This document shows positions 32,590-43,835 of a DNA stretch of 64,000 nt, piece by piece. Every line of letters starts with the position of its first letter. Position 1 is the first letter of the stretch. The DNA is from Odontocerum albicorne (taxonomy: Eukaryota; Arthropoda; Insecta; Trichoptera; Odontoceridae). The DNA is taken from NCBI GenBank assembly GCA_949825065.1, contig OX463849.1, positions 4,960,001 to 5,024,000 of the forward strand. Reading direction: 5' to 3'. A program made the position numbers and the translations under genes. The notes under the pieces are model-generated. The model was not told the origin of the DNA. It saw only the letters and a program-made list of their open reading frames with translations, and made no database searches.

Positions 32590-33400
32590 TGAGGAACACA
32601 AAAATATAAAATGTTTTATTTTTATTTTTTTTACATAAGTTATAAATTATTATAAATAATTCTTATTTATTTTTAAAACACAAATCCTATATATTATTCA
32701 TTTTTTACGTATTTGTAGTTTAATTGTGTTTCTTTGTATTGGATTATTTTTACAGACCATTTTTAACATCAATTTATTATTGTGTTGAACCCAGTATCCA
32801 TTCACAGAATTCTCTTAAAATAAAATTTCTTTACTAAGAAGCGTGATATGTTTTACCATTCGCTGTGTTGAAAACGTAGACATTTCCCCTTTATGTTAAA
32901 ACTAGTTGTTACTACGAGTTTTGTTTGCTAACGCATATGTTTATTTCCATTTAAACGTTCTCATTTTTAACCGTATAACAAATATGCCAGCCCTGATACC
33001 GCTGTGCACCCCACCTGAATTGTCACTGAAAATGAAAAATGCCTTTTGTTCGTTTCCCATGCTCTTTGTGAAATTTCGCGGAGTAAAAACGTATTAATAA
33101 ACTGCATGTATGGCATTCAGGTACCCTTTTTTGTCATACGACCGAAAATTCTCCGGGCAGATATTAATAAATACTCTATTTATTCGCTTTTTATTGTCGA
33201 TTTCGTATTTTTTCCTGACTATCGCCGTAATGATTGTGTAAGACTGTATTTTAATTTTATGGAATGGATTGTGGGGTTTAATTATAGGTTTTTTATACTT
33301 GAATTTTTATTAAATGCCGGGCAGTTTTTATTGGTAAATAAATTAAATAAATAAATTAATAATAATAACAAAATAAACGAGTATATGAAGCCATTATATA
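32590..33400. other. Repeat-poor intron stretch
   Basis: No repeat family recognised. 33030-33320 has a mixed composition and long open frames on the plus strand that lack exon-like borders. It could hold a regulatory element, but nothing in the sequence proves it. Confidence 0.35.
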
Positions 33401-33404
33401 GAAC

Positions 33405-33560
33405 AGATTTACTTAAATGGCGCTCTAGCTCAGAATTTTCAACCACTATTATTGGCATATTTAAAATATTACAAAATATAAATTGGTATAAAATAAGAAG
33501 GTAGTGGTTGCGGTTATTAGATTAGAGAATTTCCCGTATCTGTTTATGTTTAGAAAAATA
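33405..33560 (-). mobile_element. SINE3-like fragment
   Basis: It shares the order aaatggcgctctagctcaga, then a agtggttgcggttatt block, with 45425-45600 and 53320-53480. The B box is decayed here. Confidence 0.4.
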
Positions 33561-33654
33561 TATTTGTTAAAGAAACCGTAGAAACCGTTGTTGACCGTCT
33601 GATATTATATTTAAAAATTTCATACAAACACTAAAAAAAACAACGTATATTATT

Positions 33655-35285
33655 TGACATTGACATGTAAGCAGTGTTATACAATAGGAAGAAAACAGTA
33701 CAAGTCGAACAATGTATATTATTTAATATTGACATGTAAGCAGTGTTATACAATAGGAAGAAAACAGTAGAAGTCAAACAACATATATTATTGTATTTAA
33801 TATTGACATGTAAGCAGTGTTATACAATAGGAAGAAAACAGTAGAAGTCAAACAACATATATTATTGTATTTAATATTGACATGTAAGCAGTGTTATACA
33901 ATAGGAAGAAAACAGTACAAGTCAAACAACATATTGTATATTATTTAACATTGAAATTTAAGCAGTGTTATAGAATAGGAAGAAAACAGTATAAGTCGAA
34001 CAACATTTATTATTTAACATTGACATGTAAGCAGTGTTATACGATAGGAAGAAAAGAGTACAAGTCGAACAACATATATTATTTAACATTGACATGTAAG
34101 CAGTGTCATACAATAGGAAGAAAACAGTGCATGTCGAACAACATATATTATTTAACATTGATATGTAAGCTGTGTCATACGAGTACAATAGGAAGAAAAC
34201 AGTACAAGTCGAACAACATATATTATTTGACATTGACATATAAGCATTGTTTTATACTCGTACAATAGGAAGAAAACAGTACAAATCGAACAACATATAT
34301 TATTTAACATTGACATGTAAGCAGTGTTATATAATAGGAAGAAAACAGTACAAGTCGAACAACAAATATTATTTGACATTGACATATAAGCATTGTTTTA
34401 TGCTCGTACAATAGGAAAAAAACAGTACAAATCGAACAACATATGTAATTTAACATTGAAATGTAAGCAGTGTTATACAATAGGAAGAAAACAGTACAAG
34501 TCGAACAACATATATTATTTAACATTGACATGTAAGCAGTGTTATACAATAGGAAGACAACAGTAGAAGTCAAACGACATATATATTATTTAACATTGAC
34601 ATGTAAGCAGTGTTATACAATAGGAAGAAAACAGTAGAAGTCAAACGACATATGTTATTTAACATTGACATGTAAGCAGTGTCATACAATATGAAGAAAA
34701 CAGTGCATGTCGAACAACATATATTATTTAACATTGAAATGTAAGCAGTGTCATACGAGTACAATAGGAAGAAAACAGTACAAGTCGAACAACATATATT
34801 ATTTAACATTGACATGTAAGTAGTGTTATACAATAGGAAGACAACAGTAGAAGTCAAACGACATATATATTATTTAACATTGACATGTAAGCAGTGTTAT
34901 ACAATAGGAAGAAAACAGTAGAAGTCAAACGACATATGTTATTTAACATTGACATGTAAGCAGTGTCATACAATATGAAGAAAACAGTGCATGTCGAACA
35001 ACATATATTATTTAACATTGACATGTAAGCAGTGTCATACGAGTACAATAGGAAGAAAACAGTACAAGTCGAACAATATATATTATTTGACATATAAGCA
35101 TTGTTTTATGCTCGTACAATAGGAAGAAAACAGTACAAATCGAACAACATATATTATTTAACAATGAAATGTAAGCAGTGTTATACAATAGGAAGAAAAC
35201 AGTACAAATCGAACAACATATATTATTTAACATGGACATTTAAGCAGTGTTATAGAATAGAAAAAAATAGGACAAGTCTAACAAC
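33655..35285. repeat. 69-bp minisatellite, about 23 copies
   Basis: The unit contains acatgtaagcagtgttatac, aataggaagaaaacagtaca and aacatatattatttaac. Most units are 69 bp (23 codons), and several carry in-frame 6-bp additions such as cgagta, so long frames stay open on both strands (for example S-N-N-I-Y-Y-L-T-L on the plus strand). A four-unit block of 284 bp is repeated (34551 and 34835 starts), showing higher-order duplication. It lies deep in the 15.7-kb intron and is not a coding exon. Confidence 0.95.
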
Positions 35286-35691
35286 ATGACAAAGCAACTC
35301 TTTACGTATAATTCGTACCGGCAAGAATAACTTATTCACTTAACTCTTGTAAATGCCATATGAGAATTCATGCAATACCCATATTGATAACCCAATCTGT
35401 GTAGCTTACTATGCAAGATTTATACAATTATAATTAGTTGCAACCACTTTACTATGGAACAAAACATTTAGCCGAGCGGACCTTCAAGGGACCTGGAGCG
35501 TAACAAGCCGAGTTTATTCCGAACTAATAAAATTCGAGCTGAAAATCTCAAACAATTTTGTGGGGTCAAACGTCTTTATTCTATCTGACAAGCTTGTGAC
35601 CCTCATTACTTTCAACGACATATAGTAGCCCAACTTAGTAATACACATATATGTGATACTAACACTTTCGGCTTTAAGTTATGTGTATTGT

Positions 35692-36222
35692 CTTCCTTCC
35701 GTGGTTGCAGTCCTAAGACTGGTTTGCAGCAATTTGAACTCTTCTCCTCCATTCCCCCCTGTCCTGTGCGGCTCTTTTTAAGTCTGTATATGTTGAGCAG
35801 CGCACGTCCACCAACAGGTCCTCCAGGTACTCTCGGCGTGGGCGTCCCCTTGAGTTTGTCCCCTCGGTCATACCCTCCATTATGGCATGCAAGAGGCCCT
35901 CTTGTCGTATTATATGACCGATCCATCTTGCACGCCTTTCGGACAGGATCCTGAGCAGGTGCCTTCCTCCTTCGATTCGTTGGAGAACCTCTTCATTTGT
36001 GATGCGGTCTCTCCAAGAAATTCCTAATAGTCTTCTATAGGACCACATCTCAAAAGCCTCTAGTCGTCGTCTATCTCTTTCGGATAGGCACCATGTCTCG
36101 CAGCTGTACATCAAGATATAGGTCTTGATGAGGAGTATTCTCAGTTTTAGGTCTATATTATTTGATTCTATTATTTTCGACCTTTTATTAAATGCAAGTC
36201 TAGCCTGATGTATACGGCTGTC
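35692..36222 (-). mobile_element. LINE-C, 5'-truncated copy with possible target duplication
   Basis: The minus strand is open from 36213 to the stop near 35713. It encodes Y-S-C-E-T-W-C-L-S, then L-E-A-F-E-M-W-S-Y-R-R-L-L-G-I-S-W, then R-W-I-G-H-I-I-R, then G-R-P-R-R-E-Y-L and Q-D-R-G-E-W-R-R. This is a classic LINE ORF2 C-terminal end. TGTATTGT lies on both sides (35684-35691 and 36223-36230), a likely 8-bp target duplication. It is almost identical to the copy at 63575-64000. Confidence 0.88.
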
Positions 36223-36229
36223 TGTATTG

Positions 36230-36610
36230 TATATGTGTAGTATTTATATTTGTATTCACCATACGTATATAAAACAACTCAATTGATCTAGTTGAATGAA
36301 TGGGGCAACAGAAACATATTCTTTCGAGTAAAAGGAATATTCTGATTATTTTTCAATTAGAACTTTGAATTTTGGATCCGTATAGTTTCCTTGACTGCTG
36401 ATATTGTTTAACAAAACTGTTCATTTTAGTTTGTGGAACGATTCTCATAATAATTGTCTAGAAAATGGCTTTATACTGAATTAATAATTGCAACTGTATA
36501 TTTTAAACTGTGCAATATGTTTTATTAAATTTCTGGTCTTAAAGCTATGTGTGTGTAGTTTTGGGTAGCACTTAAGACTGCCCGTTTTTGGGAAGACTTA
36601 TCAAAGTTAT
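36230..36610. other. Intron sequence with no recognised feature
   Basis: AT-rich, no match to the families listed. Confidence 0.4.
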
Positions 36611-36613
36611 CGA

Positions 36614-37052
36614 TTGTTTATGCCCATTACACACATACACTATGTTTATGCCCATTACACACATACACTATGTTTATGCCCATTACACACATACTATACA
36701 CTATGTTTATGCCCATTACACACATACACTATATTTATGCCCATTACACACATACACTATGTTTATGCCCATTACACACATACTATACACTATGTTTATG
36801 CCCATTACACACATACACTATATTTATACTCATTACATACATACACTATGTTTATGCCCATTACACACATACACTATGTTTATGCCCATTACACACATAC
36901 TATACACTATGTTTATGCCCATTACACACATACACTATATTTATGCTCATTACATACATACAATATGTTTATGCCCATTTCACACATACACCATGTTTAT
37001 GCCCATTAAACACGTACACTACGTTTATGCCCATTACACATATACACTATAC
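36614..37052. repeat. 28-bp minisatellite, about 15 copies
   Basis: The unit is tatgtttatgcccattacac plus acatacac. Some units carry an extra tatac (33 bp). The period is not a multiple of three, so the peptide changes frame from unit to unit while all three plus frames remain open. Not a gene. Confidence 0.95.
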
Positions 37053-37059
37053 TACAGTT

Positions 37060-37535
37060 CAAGTCAAATATGCTACAATCACATATTGCAAGATTTATAA
37101 ACATTTTTTTGTTTTTCATCTTCCATTGCGAAGTTTACTTTAATTTTCTTACCAAATATGTTTTTTATACATAAGCAGATGCGAGGAAGTTACCGATCTA
37201 ATGACCGCGGAGACTACCTTCCTATTCTTATGTTTATCTGTTTTTATTTGTAAAAAAATAAATCTGTCAATAATACTGAGTTCAAGTCCCAAGTTAGAGC
37301 ATCCTTAAGGGGAGTCTTTTCTCCAAACGGCGCTATATAAATTGTCCTTTTATTATTTTATTAAAGAAAGTTAGAAATCAAATAATCGCTTGATACAGTT
37401 ATGATGCAGTAGGAATGTGTGTTTGTGTGTGATAATAAATAATTCGTTAGGATATCAATTCAGAATGCCTTATTTACTTTATTTATCATATTTTAAAACA
37501 TTTAAAAATAAATTAAAGACTTTCCAAAGTATTTT
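37060..37535. other. Intron sequence, SINE3-like trace only
   Basis: 37280-37360 (gagcatccttaaggggagtc, then ctccaaacggcgctatataa) matches the body of SINE3. The rest shows nothing. Confidence 0.4.
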
Positions 37536-37539
37536 TTTT

Positions 37540-37722
37540 TAACCTGGCGATTTTATTGCCATGTGGCAATCTCTCCAACCAAACAGAAATATGTTTTTAT
37601 AGGCCCTTAGTGTTAACCAGACTGGAATCCTATTTAAAAAAAAATTGGGTTCCAGCGGGGATCGAACCCGCAACCTCCGGATCGGTGAACAAGTGTCTTA
37701 CTACCAGGCCACGGAGGTCGTC
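37540..37722 (-). mobile_element. SINE1 copy, best preserved
   Basis: The reverse complement is a tRNA-like head GACCTCCGTGGCCTGGTAGT with a near-perfect B box GGGTTCGATCCCC, then an A-rich joint. The body has ttccagtctggtt and tggttggagagattgccaca and ends tggcaataaaatcgccag. It gives the reference layout for the other SINE1 copies. The head no longer folds as a full tRNA and lacks a normal acceptor stem end, so it is not a tRNA gene. Confidence 0.85.
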
Positions 37723-37729
37723 ATTAATA

Positions 37730-38500
37730 ATTATGCACGAAATAAAAAGCAAGGGCTTTGGATCTACGAGAATTAGTGCAATTATAAGTCAACGTTAAAA
37801 TTTAATCTTTTAATAAATTATTTTGATAAGTACTCAATTTGACAAATAAAATTTATGTGTCAACAAATACGCAAGTACAGTTATTTTATTAATATTGCAA
37901 AATTTTCTTGTTTCAAATATTGTTCGATATCAAATTTCATGAGTTTTTTTTTCCATCTATCCTGTTTCCACGTATCGTGAACTGAGCATTTTCTCTGAAA
38001 TTGAAAATAGTGATAAAATATTTCAGTGCTAGCGTTTCATCGTTTTATGTTGCGATATTTTATTACCTAACATAATTTTATGCAACTTGAAAAATTTCTG
38101 TGATTTATATTATTTGATGCGAGATTCTCGAGTTACGATTGTCCTTGTCTAGAGGGGTAAAATAAATTTATTTATTATTATAAGAATATCGAAGATTTTA
38201 CGTTGGAGTTAGATATGTTATTTCAGAGATACATACGTTATTTCAAGGAAAGTTCACACCATAATATATAGTATAAAGATGATGTTTATTTCGTTTCTCT
38301 AGATTAGAAAAAAACACAATGTTTATAGGAGAATTTGGAGAAATTTCTCTGCGTCAACTTTAATTGTTGAAAGGCATTGAAAATACATACTTATAAACTG
38401 GTTACTTCTCTCTTAAATGAAAATATAGTCAAGTACAAAGACTTACGTGCTGGTGAGGGTGTTGACAAAAATGGGAAATAGCTGACTGCTTCATTTCATT
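37730..38500. other. Intron sequence with no recognised feature
   Basis: AT-rich, no match to the families listed. Confidence 0.4.
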
Positions 38501-38504
38501 TAAT

Positions 38505-38604
38505 ACTTTCATGCCAACCGTAGTGGATTCAAATTCCGAGCCAGAGCGCCCTTGAAGGGAGTCTACTCTCTAAATGATGTTACACAAATTGCCATTTTAT
38601 AAAT
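38505..38604 (+). mobile_element. SINE3 fragment
   Basis: The blocks gtggattcaaattccgagcc (B-box-like), then ttgaagggagtctactctct and attgccattttata match the SINE3 body at 48430-48540 read in reverse. Confidence 0.5.
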
Positions 38605-39165
38605 GCATATAAACATCGGTTTATTGCTTAGCAAGAAAAATGTAATAAATACATCCGGTTGATTTATTGCTTAGTAAGAAAACTGTAATGAATACATATA
38701 AATACATCCGATTGATTTGTTGCTTAGTAAGAAAAATGTTATTAATACATATAAATACATCCGGCGGATTTATTGCTTAGCAAGAAAAATGTTATAAATA
38801 CATCCGACTGATTTATTGCTTAGTAAGAAAAATGTAATGAATACATATAAATATATCCGACTGATTTATTGCTTAGTAAGAAAAATGTAATGAATACATA
38901 TAAATACATCCGACTGATTTATTGCTTAGTAAGAAAAATGTAATGAATACATATAAATACATCCTACTGATTTATTGCTTAGTAAGAAAAATGTAATGAA
39001 TACATATAAATACATCCGACTGATTTATTGCTTAGCAAGAAAAATGTTAATAATACTCGTACATATAAGTACATCCGGCTGATTTATTGCTAAGCAAGTT
39101 TTTTTTTATTAATACATATAAATATAGTACATCCGGCTGAGTTATTGCTTAGCAAGGAAAACAAT
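38605..39165. repeat. 53-bp minisatellite, about 10 copies
   Basis: The unit reads taaatacatccgactgattt, attgcttagtaagaaaaatg, taatgaatacata. Successive units start at 38901 and 38954, for example. Ends are more diverged than the middle. It directly follows a SINE3 fragment. Confidence 0.93.
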
Positions 39166-39411
39166 GTTGGGAAAAACTAACTTAAATTCAAATGGAAGAT
39201 ATTGTGAGACTCGAGGAAAATAATTACTTAATTGTAGATTGGAATTAAGTCAGACTTAAGTATGAGGAATATATTAAGATGAATTTATTAACTTATTTTT
39301 ATACGATATTGTGCATTATACAATTTGGCGCGTTTATTGCCAAGTGGCAATTTGTAACCATATTTACAATTGTCTTTAAAAATTTTGAGATAAATGTGGT
39401 CGGTTAAGGGG

Positions 39412-40380
39412 GTATTCTCATTTGGTTTTTTTTTTAAATCGTTTTTTTTTTCATTTTTTTTATAATCTGTTTTGAATCATTTTCAGTAAGAATTTTACAA
39501 AAATCTTGAAAATTCGAAAAGTTATGAGGGTTTATAGTCGAGCGCGCCGATCGAAAAATGACGCCTATTGGTAAGACAGCAGCCTTATTTTCCAAGAATT
39601 CTCGTCCAATAGGATTTCTTGGAATTTTTTAAACAAGTTTATATGGCCCTGGAATCGCTGATTAACAGTAAGCTGAAAATATTTATTTTAATTCGTGTAA
39701 AAATCGCACTTGAAACTTAAAACGCGTTTCCTGAAAAATCACTTTTTTTAAATAATCCCCATAATAACTCAAAAACTAATTAACCGATTTTAATGAATAA
39801 GTACTTATTCTTTTTCTTGTATCTCTTTCTATAGCCCGTACCAGAATTATTGCAATCGATTCATTTTTTTGATTTTTTTCACTCCTCTAAAGGCAAAAAA
39901 AAAATGAAAAAAAAAAACATTTTTAATTTCAATAAGCCGCTATTTTTTTTTAATTACTATTTTTTAATTATTCGGGTACCGGCTATAGCCACATGCTTTC
40001 TGAGTAAAATCGCTTTTTTTTTTAAATAATCGGACGAGTACAACAGCCACAATCGTAGGCATAATGCCCCCCTTCCATGCGGGTGGCCTTACTTCCGACT
40101 TAATAACAAAAATATCATATTTTTTTTTATTATAAAATTTTATAAAAATGTTCTTATAAGATAAATAAATATGTCAACATTCAAAAATAAACATTCAAAA
40201 AAAAACAACATTCAAAAATATTATTCGTTCACGGAAAAAAAAATATCTTAAAAATCGTCGATTTTTCGGCTCATGAAATTAGAACACCTCTATACATTTG
40301 ATTTATATGAAAAAGTACGAAATTCCACAATAAAAAAATAAAAAAAGAAAATATTGAAAAACCAAATGTTAATACTACAA
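39412..40380. mobile_element. Possible terminal-inverted-repeat element, about 970 bp
   Basis: The left end GTATTCTCATTTGGTTTTT and the reverse of the right end (GTATTAACATTTGGTTTTT) agree at 16 of 19 bases. The interior is very A/T-rich with a GC-richer patch gagcgcgccgatcgaaaaat at 39540. No transposase frame was seen and the target duplication is unclear. Confidence 0.4.
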
Positions 40381-40684
40381 GGTCATTGAAAATAAAATAG
40401 AGATTGGAAAGAAGAATATAAAATCTGAAAAAAAAAAAACGCTATGTCACTGAAGGAAGATCTTATGTTTTTCAATTCGCTTTTTTAAGCTTGTCAATGA
40501 TGGTGTGAGTCTTATTTTAGTCGATTGAAAGTCTATCAGCATGGAAAATGAAAGACGTGTGACAACTGAAAAGAGGTAAATTGCAAAAGCCGAAAGGCAA
40601 TATCGGGTATAGAAAATTTTAAATTGCTCAGGAGTAGAGATTCAAATATAAACATTCTTATTTGTTTCATTAAACACTTTGTAC

Positions 40685-40897
40685 TCCACTTTTGGTAACG
40701 GTATAACCCTACCGTTTCTGGTAACGGTATAACCCTACCGGCTTTTACCTCATCTTCAACAAGTCTTGTTTATGCTCCCCTGAAGATGAGGTGAAAGCCT
40801 TAAAACCGGTATGGTGGAATAAACAGTGTTTGATAAAACAAATTACAATGTCTTTAAACCTCCACAACGTTAATGCCTTAACTATAAACAGTATGTA
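40685..40897 (+). repeat. Repeat R, foldback form
   Basis: Two copies of ggtaacggtataaccctacc stand in tandem. They are followed by tttacctcatcttca, a loop, and tgaagatgaggtgaaa and ccggt, so it can fold back. The tail cctccacaacgttaatgcct matches 7215-7275. It abuts MITE-D copy d. Confidence 0.7.
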
Positions 40898-41988
40898 GGG
40901 TCTTTCAAATTAAGCGGTTTTTTTAGTAAAAAAAAATTTTACTCTTGAATAAAACTCACAATTTGCTTTGATTTCAAGAAACTTTTTATTGGTCATTGAA
41001 GTATAATGTATGACATTTAAACATAATAACCAATATCCGCCAAATGTTCATCTCTTGCAGCTCCACAGATGTCCACTCTTTTGTCAAAAATGTTGATGAC
41101 ATTTTGACATAATTGCGGTTCTAACTCACCAATAACGCAAATACTTTCGTCCTTTAGCTCAGAAATTGATTGGGGGTAATGACCCCCAGTAAAAATGTTT
41201 ATAGACCTGGCTTTTCACGTAACCACAGAGAAAATAGTCCAACGGTGTCAGATCACATGATCTTTGGTGGCCAATTAACATCACCGTTTACGGAGATTAC
41301 AATAGATACAATAATTCTCAATTTGAACGCGTTGTTGTATTATATACCACTTCATTTTTATAAATGCCATACATTACACTTCTCAAATGTCATAAGACTC
41401 AGGCAAGTTCGTGACGCCATCTGTGTTTTATTCTTCTTCTTCTAAGTGCCCTGTCGGGTCCCCCCAACGTTGGCGATCACTTCGGCGAATCCGTCTCGGT
41501 CCTGAGCCGCCCGGAACAGTTCCTCTGCACTCCGGATGCCGGTCCACTCCCTCACATTCCGCAGCCAGGACATCTGTCTTCTTCCGGGCCCCCGGTGTCC
41601 CTCGACTTTCCCCTTCAATATAAGCTGGAGCAAGTGGTACTTCTCTCCACGCAGCACGTGACCCAGATATGAAATCTTTCTAACTTTTATAGTGGACAAC
41701 AACTCCCTGTCAGCTCTAGCTCGCCTCAGGACTTCGGTATTTGTCACCATGTCTGTCCAGGGAATTTTGAGCATTCGACGATGCAACCACATTTCAAATG
41801 CTTCCATTCTGTTCATCGCCTGGACTTTCAAGGTCCATGTTTCACAACCGTACAATAAAACAGACCACACATAGCATCTAATCATCCTCTGACGGAGTTT
41901 CAAATTTAAGTTGTCATCACAGAAGAGCGACTTCATTTTATGTGTTTTATAGAAGAATTAAAAAAAACCGCTCAATTTGAAAGACCCT
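40898..41988 (-). mobile_element. MITE-D copy d, interrupted by a LINE
   Basis: It starts GGGTCTTTCAAATTAAGCGG and ends ccgctcaatttgaaagaccc. Its middle is split by a 509-bp LINE-B insertion at 41432-41940. Without that insert the element is about 570 bp, like the complete copies. The minus strand holds transposase C-terminal remains. Confidence 0.88.
41432..41940 (-). mobile_element. LINE-B, 5'-truncated insertion with 10-bp target duplication
   Basis: TGTGTTTTAT occurs at 41422-41431 and again at 41941-41950, an exact 10-bp target duplication. The minus strand is open from 41936 to 41442: K-S-L-F-C-D-D-N-L-N-L, Y-G-C-E-T-W-T-L-K, M-L-K-I-P-W-T-D, Y-L-G-H-V-L-R, and G-R-R-Q-M-S-W-L-R, ending a few bases before an (AGA)n-like tail. 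The open frame and clean borders show a fairly recent insertion. The same family occurs at 19697-20345. Confidence 0.95.
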
Positions 41989-42084
41989 ATTATATCATAT
42001 AAACATTCTAAATAATTTGATGTTTTTTTTTTCAATTTAGCTCGATTGGGATTCTTATTTATCAATAATATTTTTTCTTGACAG

Positions 42085-42234
42085 AGAACACGAATCTGGA
42101 AACATCCTGGACAATTTGCTCTCCCGCATGGAACAATACGCCGAGGATCTAGAGACTCAGGTGCTGTTGAGGACAGCAGACTATCGAGAGGAGAAGAAGA
42201 AGTGTGAGGAACTGCTCTATCAACTTCTTCCGAA
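42085..42234 (+). CDS. Receptor guanylate cyclase, exon v (dimerisation helix)
   Basis: Completes codon 284 (Lys), covers 285-333 and two bases of 334. The acceptor is ttttttcttgacag and the donor is [26 protein letters not shown] at about 290-303 is the family signature between the kinase-homology and cyclase domains. The rest is a charged coiled-coil-like helix with [16 protein letters not shown], the signalling helix that joins two subunits. The usual V-E-E-R-T stretch reads V-L-L-R-T here, a mild change. It lies 96 bp after the end of MITE-D copy d. Confidence 0.96.
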
Positions 42235-42419
42235 GTAAGAATCCCTTGCATTCGATCTTCGTTTCAATCATTCTATAGTATTTATTTATTATTGTAGATA
42301 AAGTATTTTTTTTTATTCCTTTGTTATAAATCTTCAACGTTTTCCCTTTTAAATATTTTGATATTTATGGTATCAAAACTTGCTACGATGATAGTTCACG
42401 GCCGTATTTTAGTATGAAC

Positions 42420-42875
42420 ATTAATGTGTGGAAGTGAAACGTGAACGTGGAAAAAAATTAAAGGAGCCAAATAAATGTTTTAAAAATGTGTGCACTAAGA
42501 ATTCATGGGGTGACAATGTATGACAGAATACGGAATGAAATGATAAGGAATGAATATGGATGATGTGTCGAGTAGGATAAAAAAGAGGACTATTAAATTA
42601 TTTCAGCATGTACAGAAAGAATGAATACAGAAATACTAACAAAACAAATATGTAGTGCAAATGTAAGTGGAAGCTGTGGTAGAATAAAATAAAAGAATGT
42701 ATGGTTGGATCAAGTGTCAATAAATCAAATAAATTGTAGGAGTTGTATAGGAAGGTGTATGGATGTAGATGAGGCGAAGGATGTGTGTCACGATAGGAAA
42801 GTCTGGCGCTCTGCTCTTTTAGCCTACCCTGACAACGAAATGGCGTGATGGTGTGTATGTATGGTATCAATGATT
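42420..42875 (+). pseudogene. LINE-A ORF2 C-terminal fragment with 3' tail
   Basis: The plus strand reads G-V-T-M-Y-D-R-I-R-N-E-M, then Q-H-V-Q-R-M, I-L-T-K-Q-I-C-S-A-N-V, and later D-R-K-V-W-R-S-A-L-L-A-Y-P-D-N-E-M-A before a stop. The (TGTATG)-type tail follows. Stops and shifts are present. This is the best reference for the many smaller LINE-A pieces. Confidence 0.75.
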
Positions 42876-43179
42876 TTGAATTATTTCAGAATCAAAGCTT
42901 TTGTATGTAATAATAACTTTGAAATTTCTTCGACTCAAATTATTCGACTCAAACCACAAAGAAATCAACCGTAATAATTGTATTGTGCTTTATATGAAGG
43001 GTAGAAAAATTCTTTAGTGCGTAGTTTTATTAGGATGAATGTACGAGTATTATTAGTACATATGGAACAAGAGTGCCACCAGACATCATTTCATCTCGTC
43101 AATTCCCTGGACGTTCCACAGCATTTAGGCAAATAAAGAAGTCTTAACACTCATAGTACGGTTCTAGGTCAATAGAAAT

Positions 43180-43825
43180 TAGCTGTTAATATGGAGATTC
43201 CAAAAAATTTGTAGAGATTGAGGACTGCTCCTTTTTGTTTGATCTGTGTCATACATTTGATACGAAAAACGCATTGAGATTGAGAACTCCTTAATTTTTT
43301 AATGGTCTATGTGCTTAGATGCTAATATTGAGATACGAAAAAAACGCGCTGAGATTGAGAAGTGTTTTTTGTGTGATCTATGTCATATATTTGCCTAGCT
43401 GCTAATTTAAAATGCACTGTGATTAAGGACTACTAATTTAAGTTTCATGTACGTCATACATTTGAGCTTTGCTGCTAATATTGATATACGAAAAACGCAT
43501 TTAGATTGAGAACTACTTATTTTTTGTTTGGTCTACGTTATTTGTTAGAGCTTAGATGCTAATATGACATAACAAATAGTGCATTGAGATTGATAACCAC
43601 TCATTTTAGTAGAAAAACGCGTTGAAACTGATAACTTCTTATTTTTTGTTTGATATGTTATATGTCATTTATGTTTAGCTGCTAATATTGAGAAACGAAA
43701 AAACGCGCTGATATTGAGAACTCTTTATTATTATTTGGTCTACGTCATTCGTTAGAGCTAAGTTGCTAATAATGATATACGAAATAATGCGCTGAGATTG
43801 AACACTCATTTTGGATAGTTAGTGT
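43180..43825. repeat. Degenerate tandem repeat, about eight units
   Basis: Units of roughly 60-85 bp contain atacgaaaaacgcattgaga, ttgagaact, ttattttttgtttggtctacg and agctgctaatattgag in the same order. They are much more diverged than the other arrays in the window, so this is an older array. It ends directly at solo-LTR copy 3. Confidence 0.75.
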
Positions 43826-43835
43826 TAAAACAATG

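Noticed and set aside
33891..34268. 125-codon open frame in the 69-bp array
   Set aside because: It is produced by the repeat period being a multiple of three, and the opposite strand is equally open. No exon borders or domain.
33655..35285. CRISPR-like repeat-spacer array
   Set aside because: Units are contiguous tandem repeats without unique spacers, in animal DNA.
35688..35954. Plus-strand frame rich in Pro and Gly (also 63511-63735)
   Set aside because: Antisense of the LINE-C coding strand, which has clear protein motifs.
36588..37143. Frames of 131-170 codons in the 28-bp array
   Set aside because: All three plus frames are open because the unit lacks stops. Low-complexity peptide, no gene context.
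37646..37719. Possible tRNA gene on the minus strand
   Set aside because: It has A and B boxes, but the cloverleaf is incomplete and the sequence continues into a SINE body shared by many copies.
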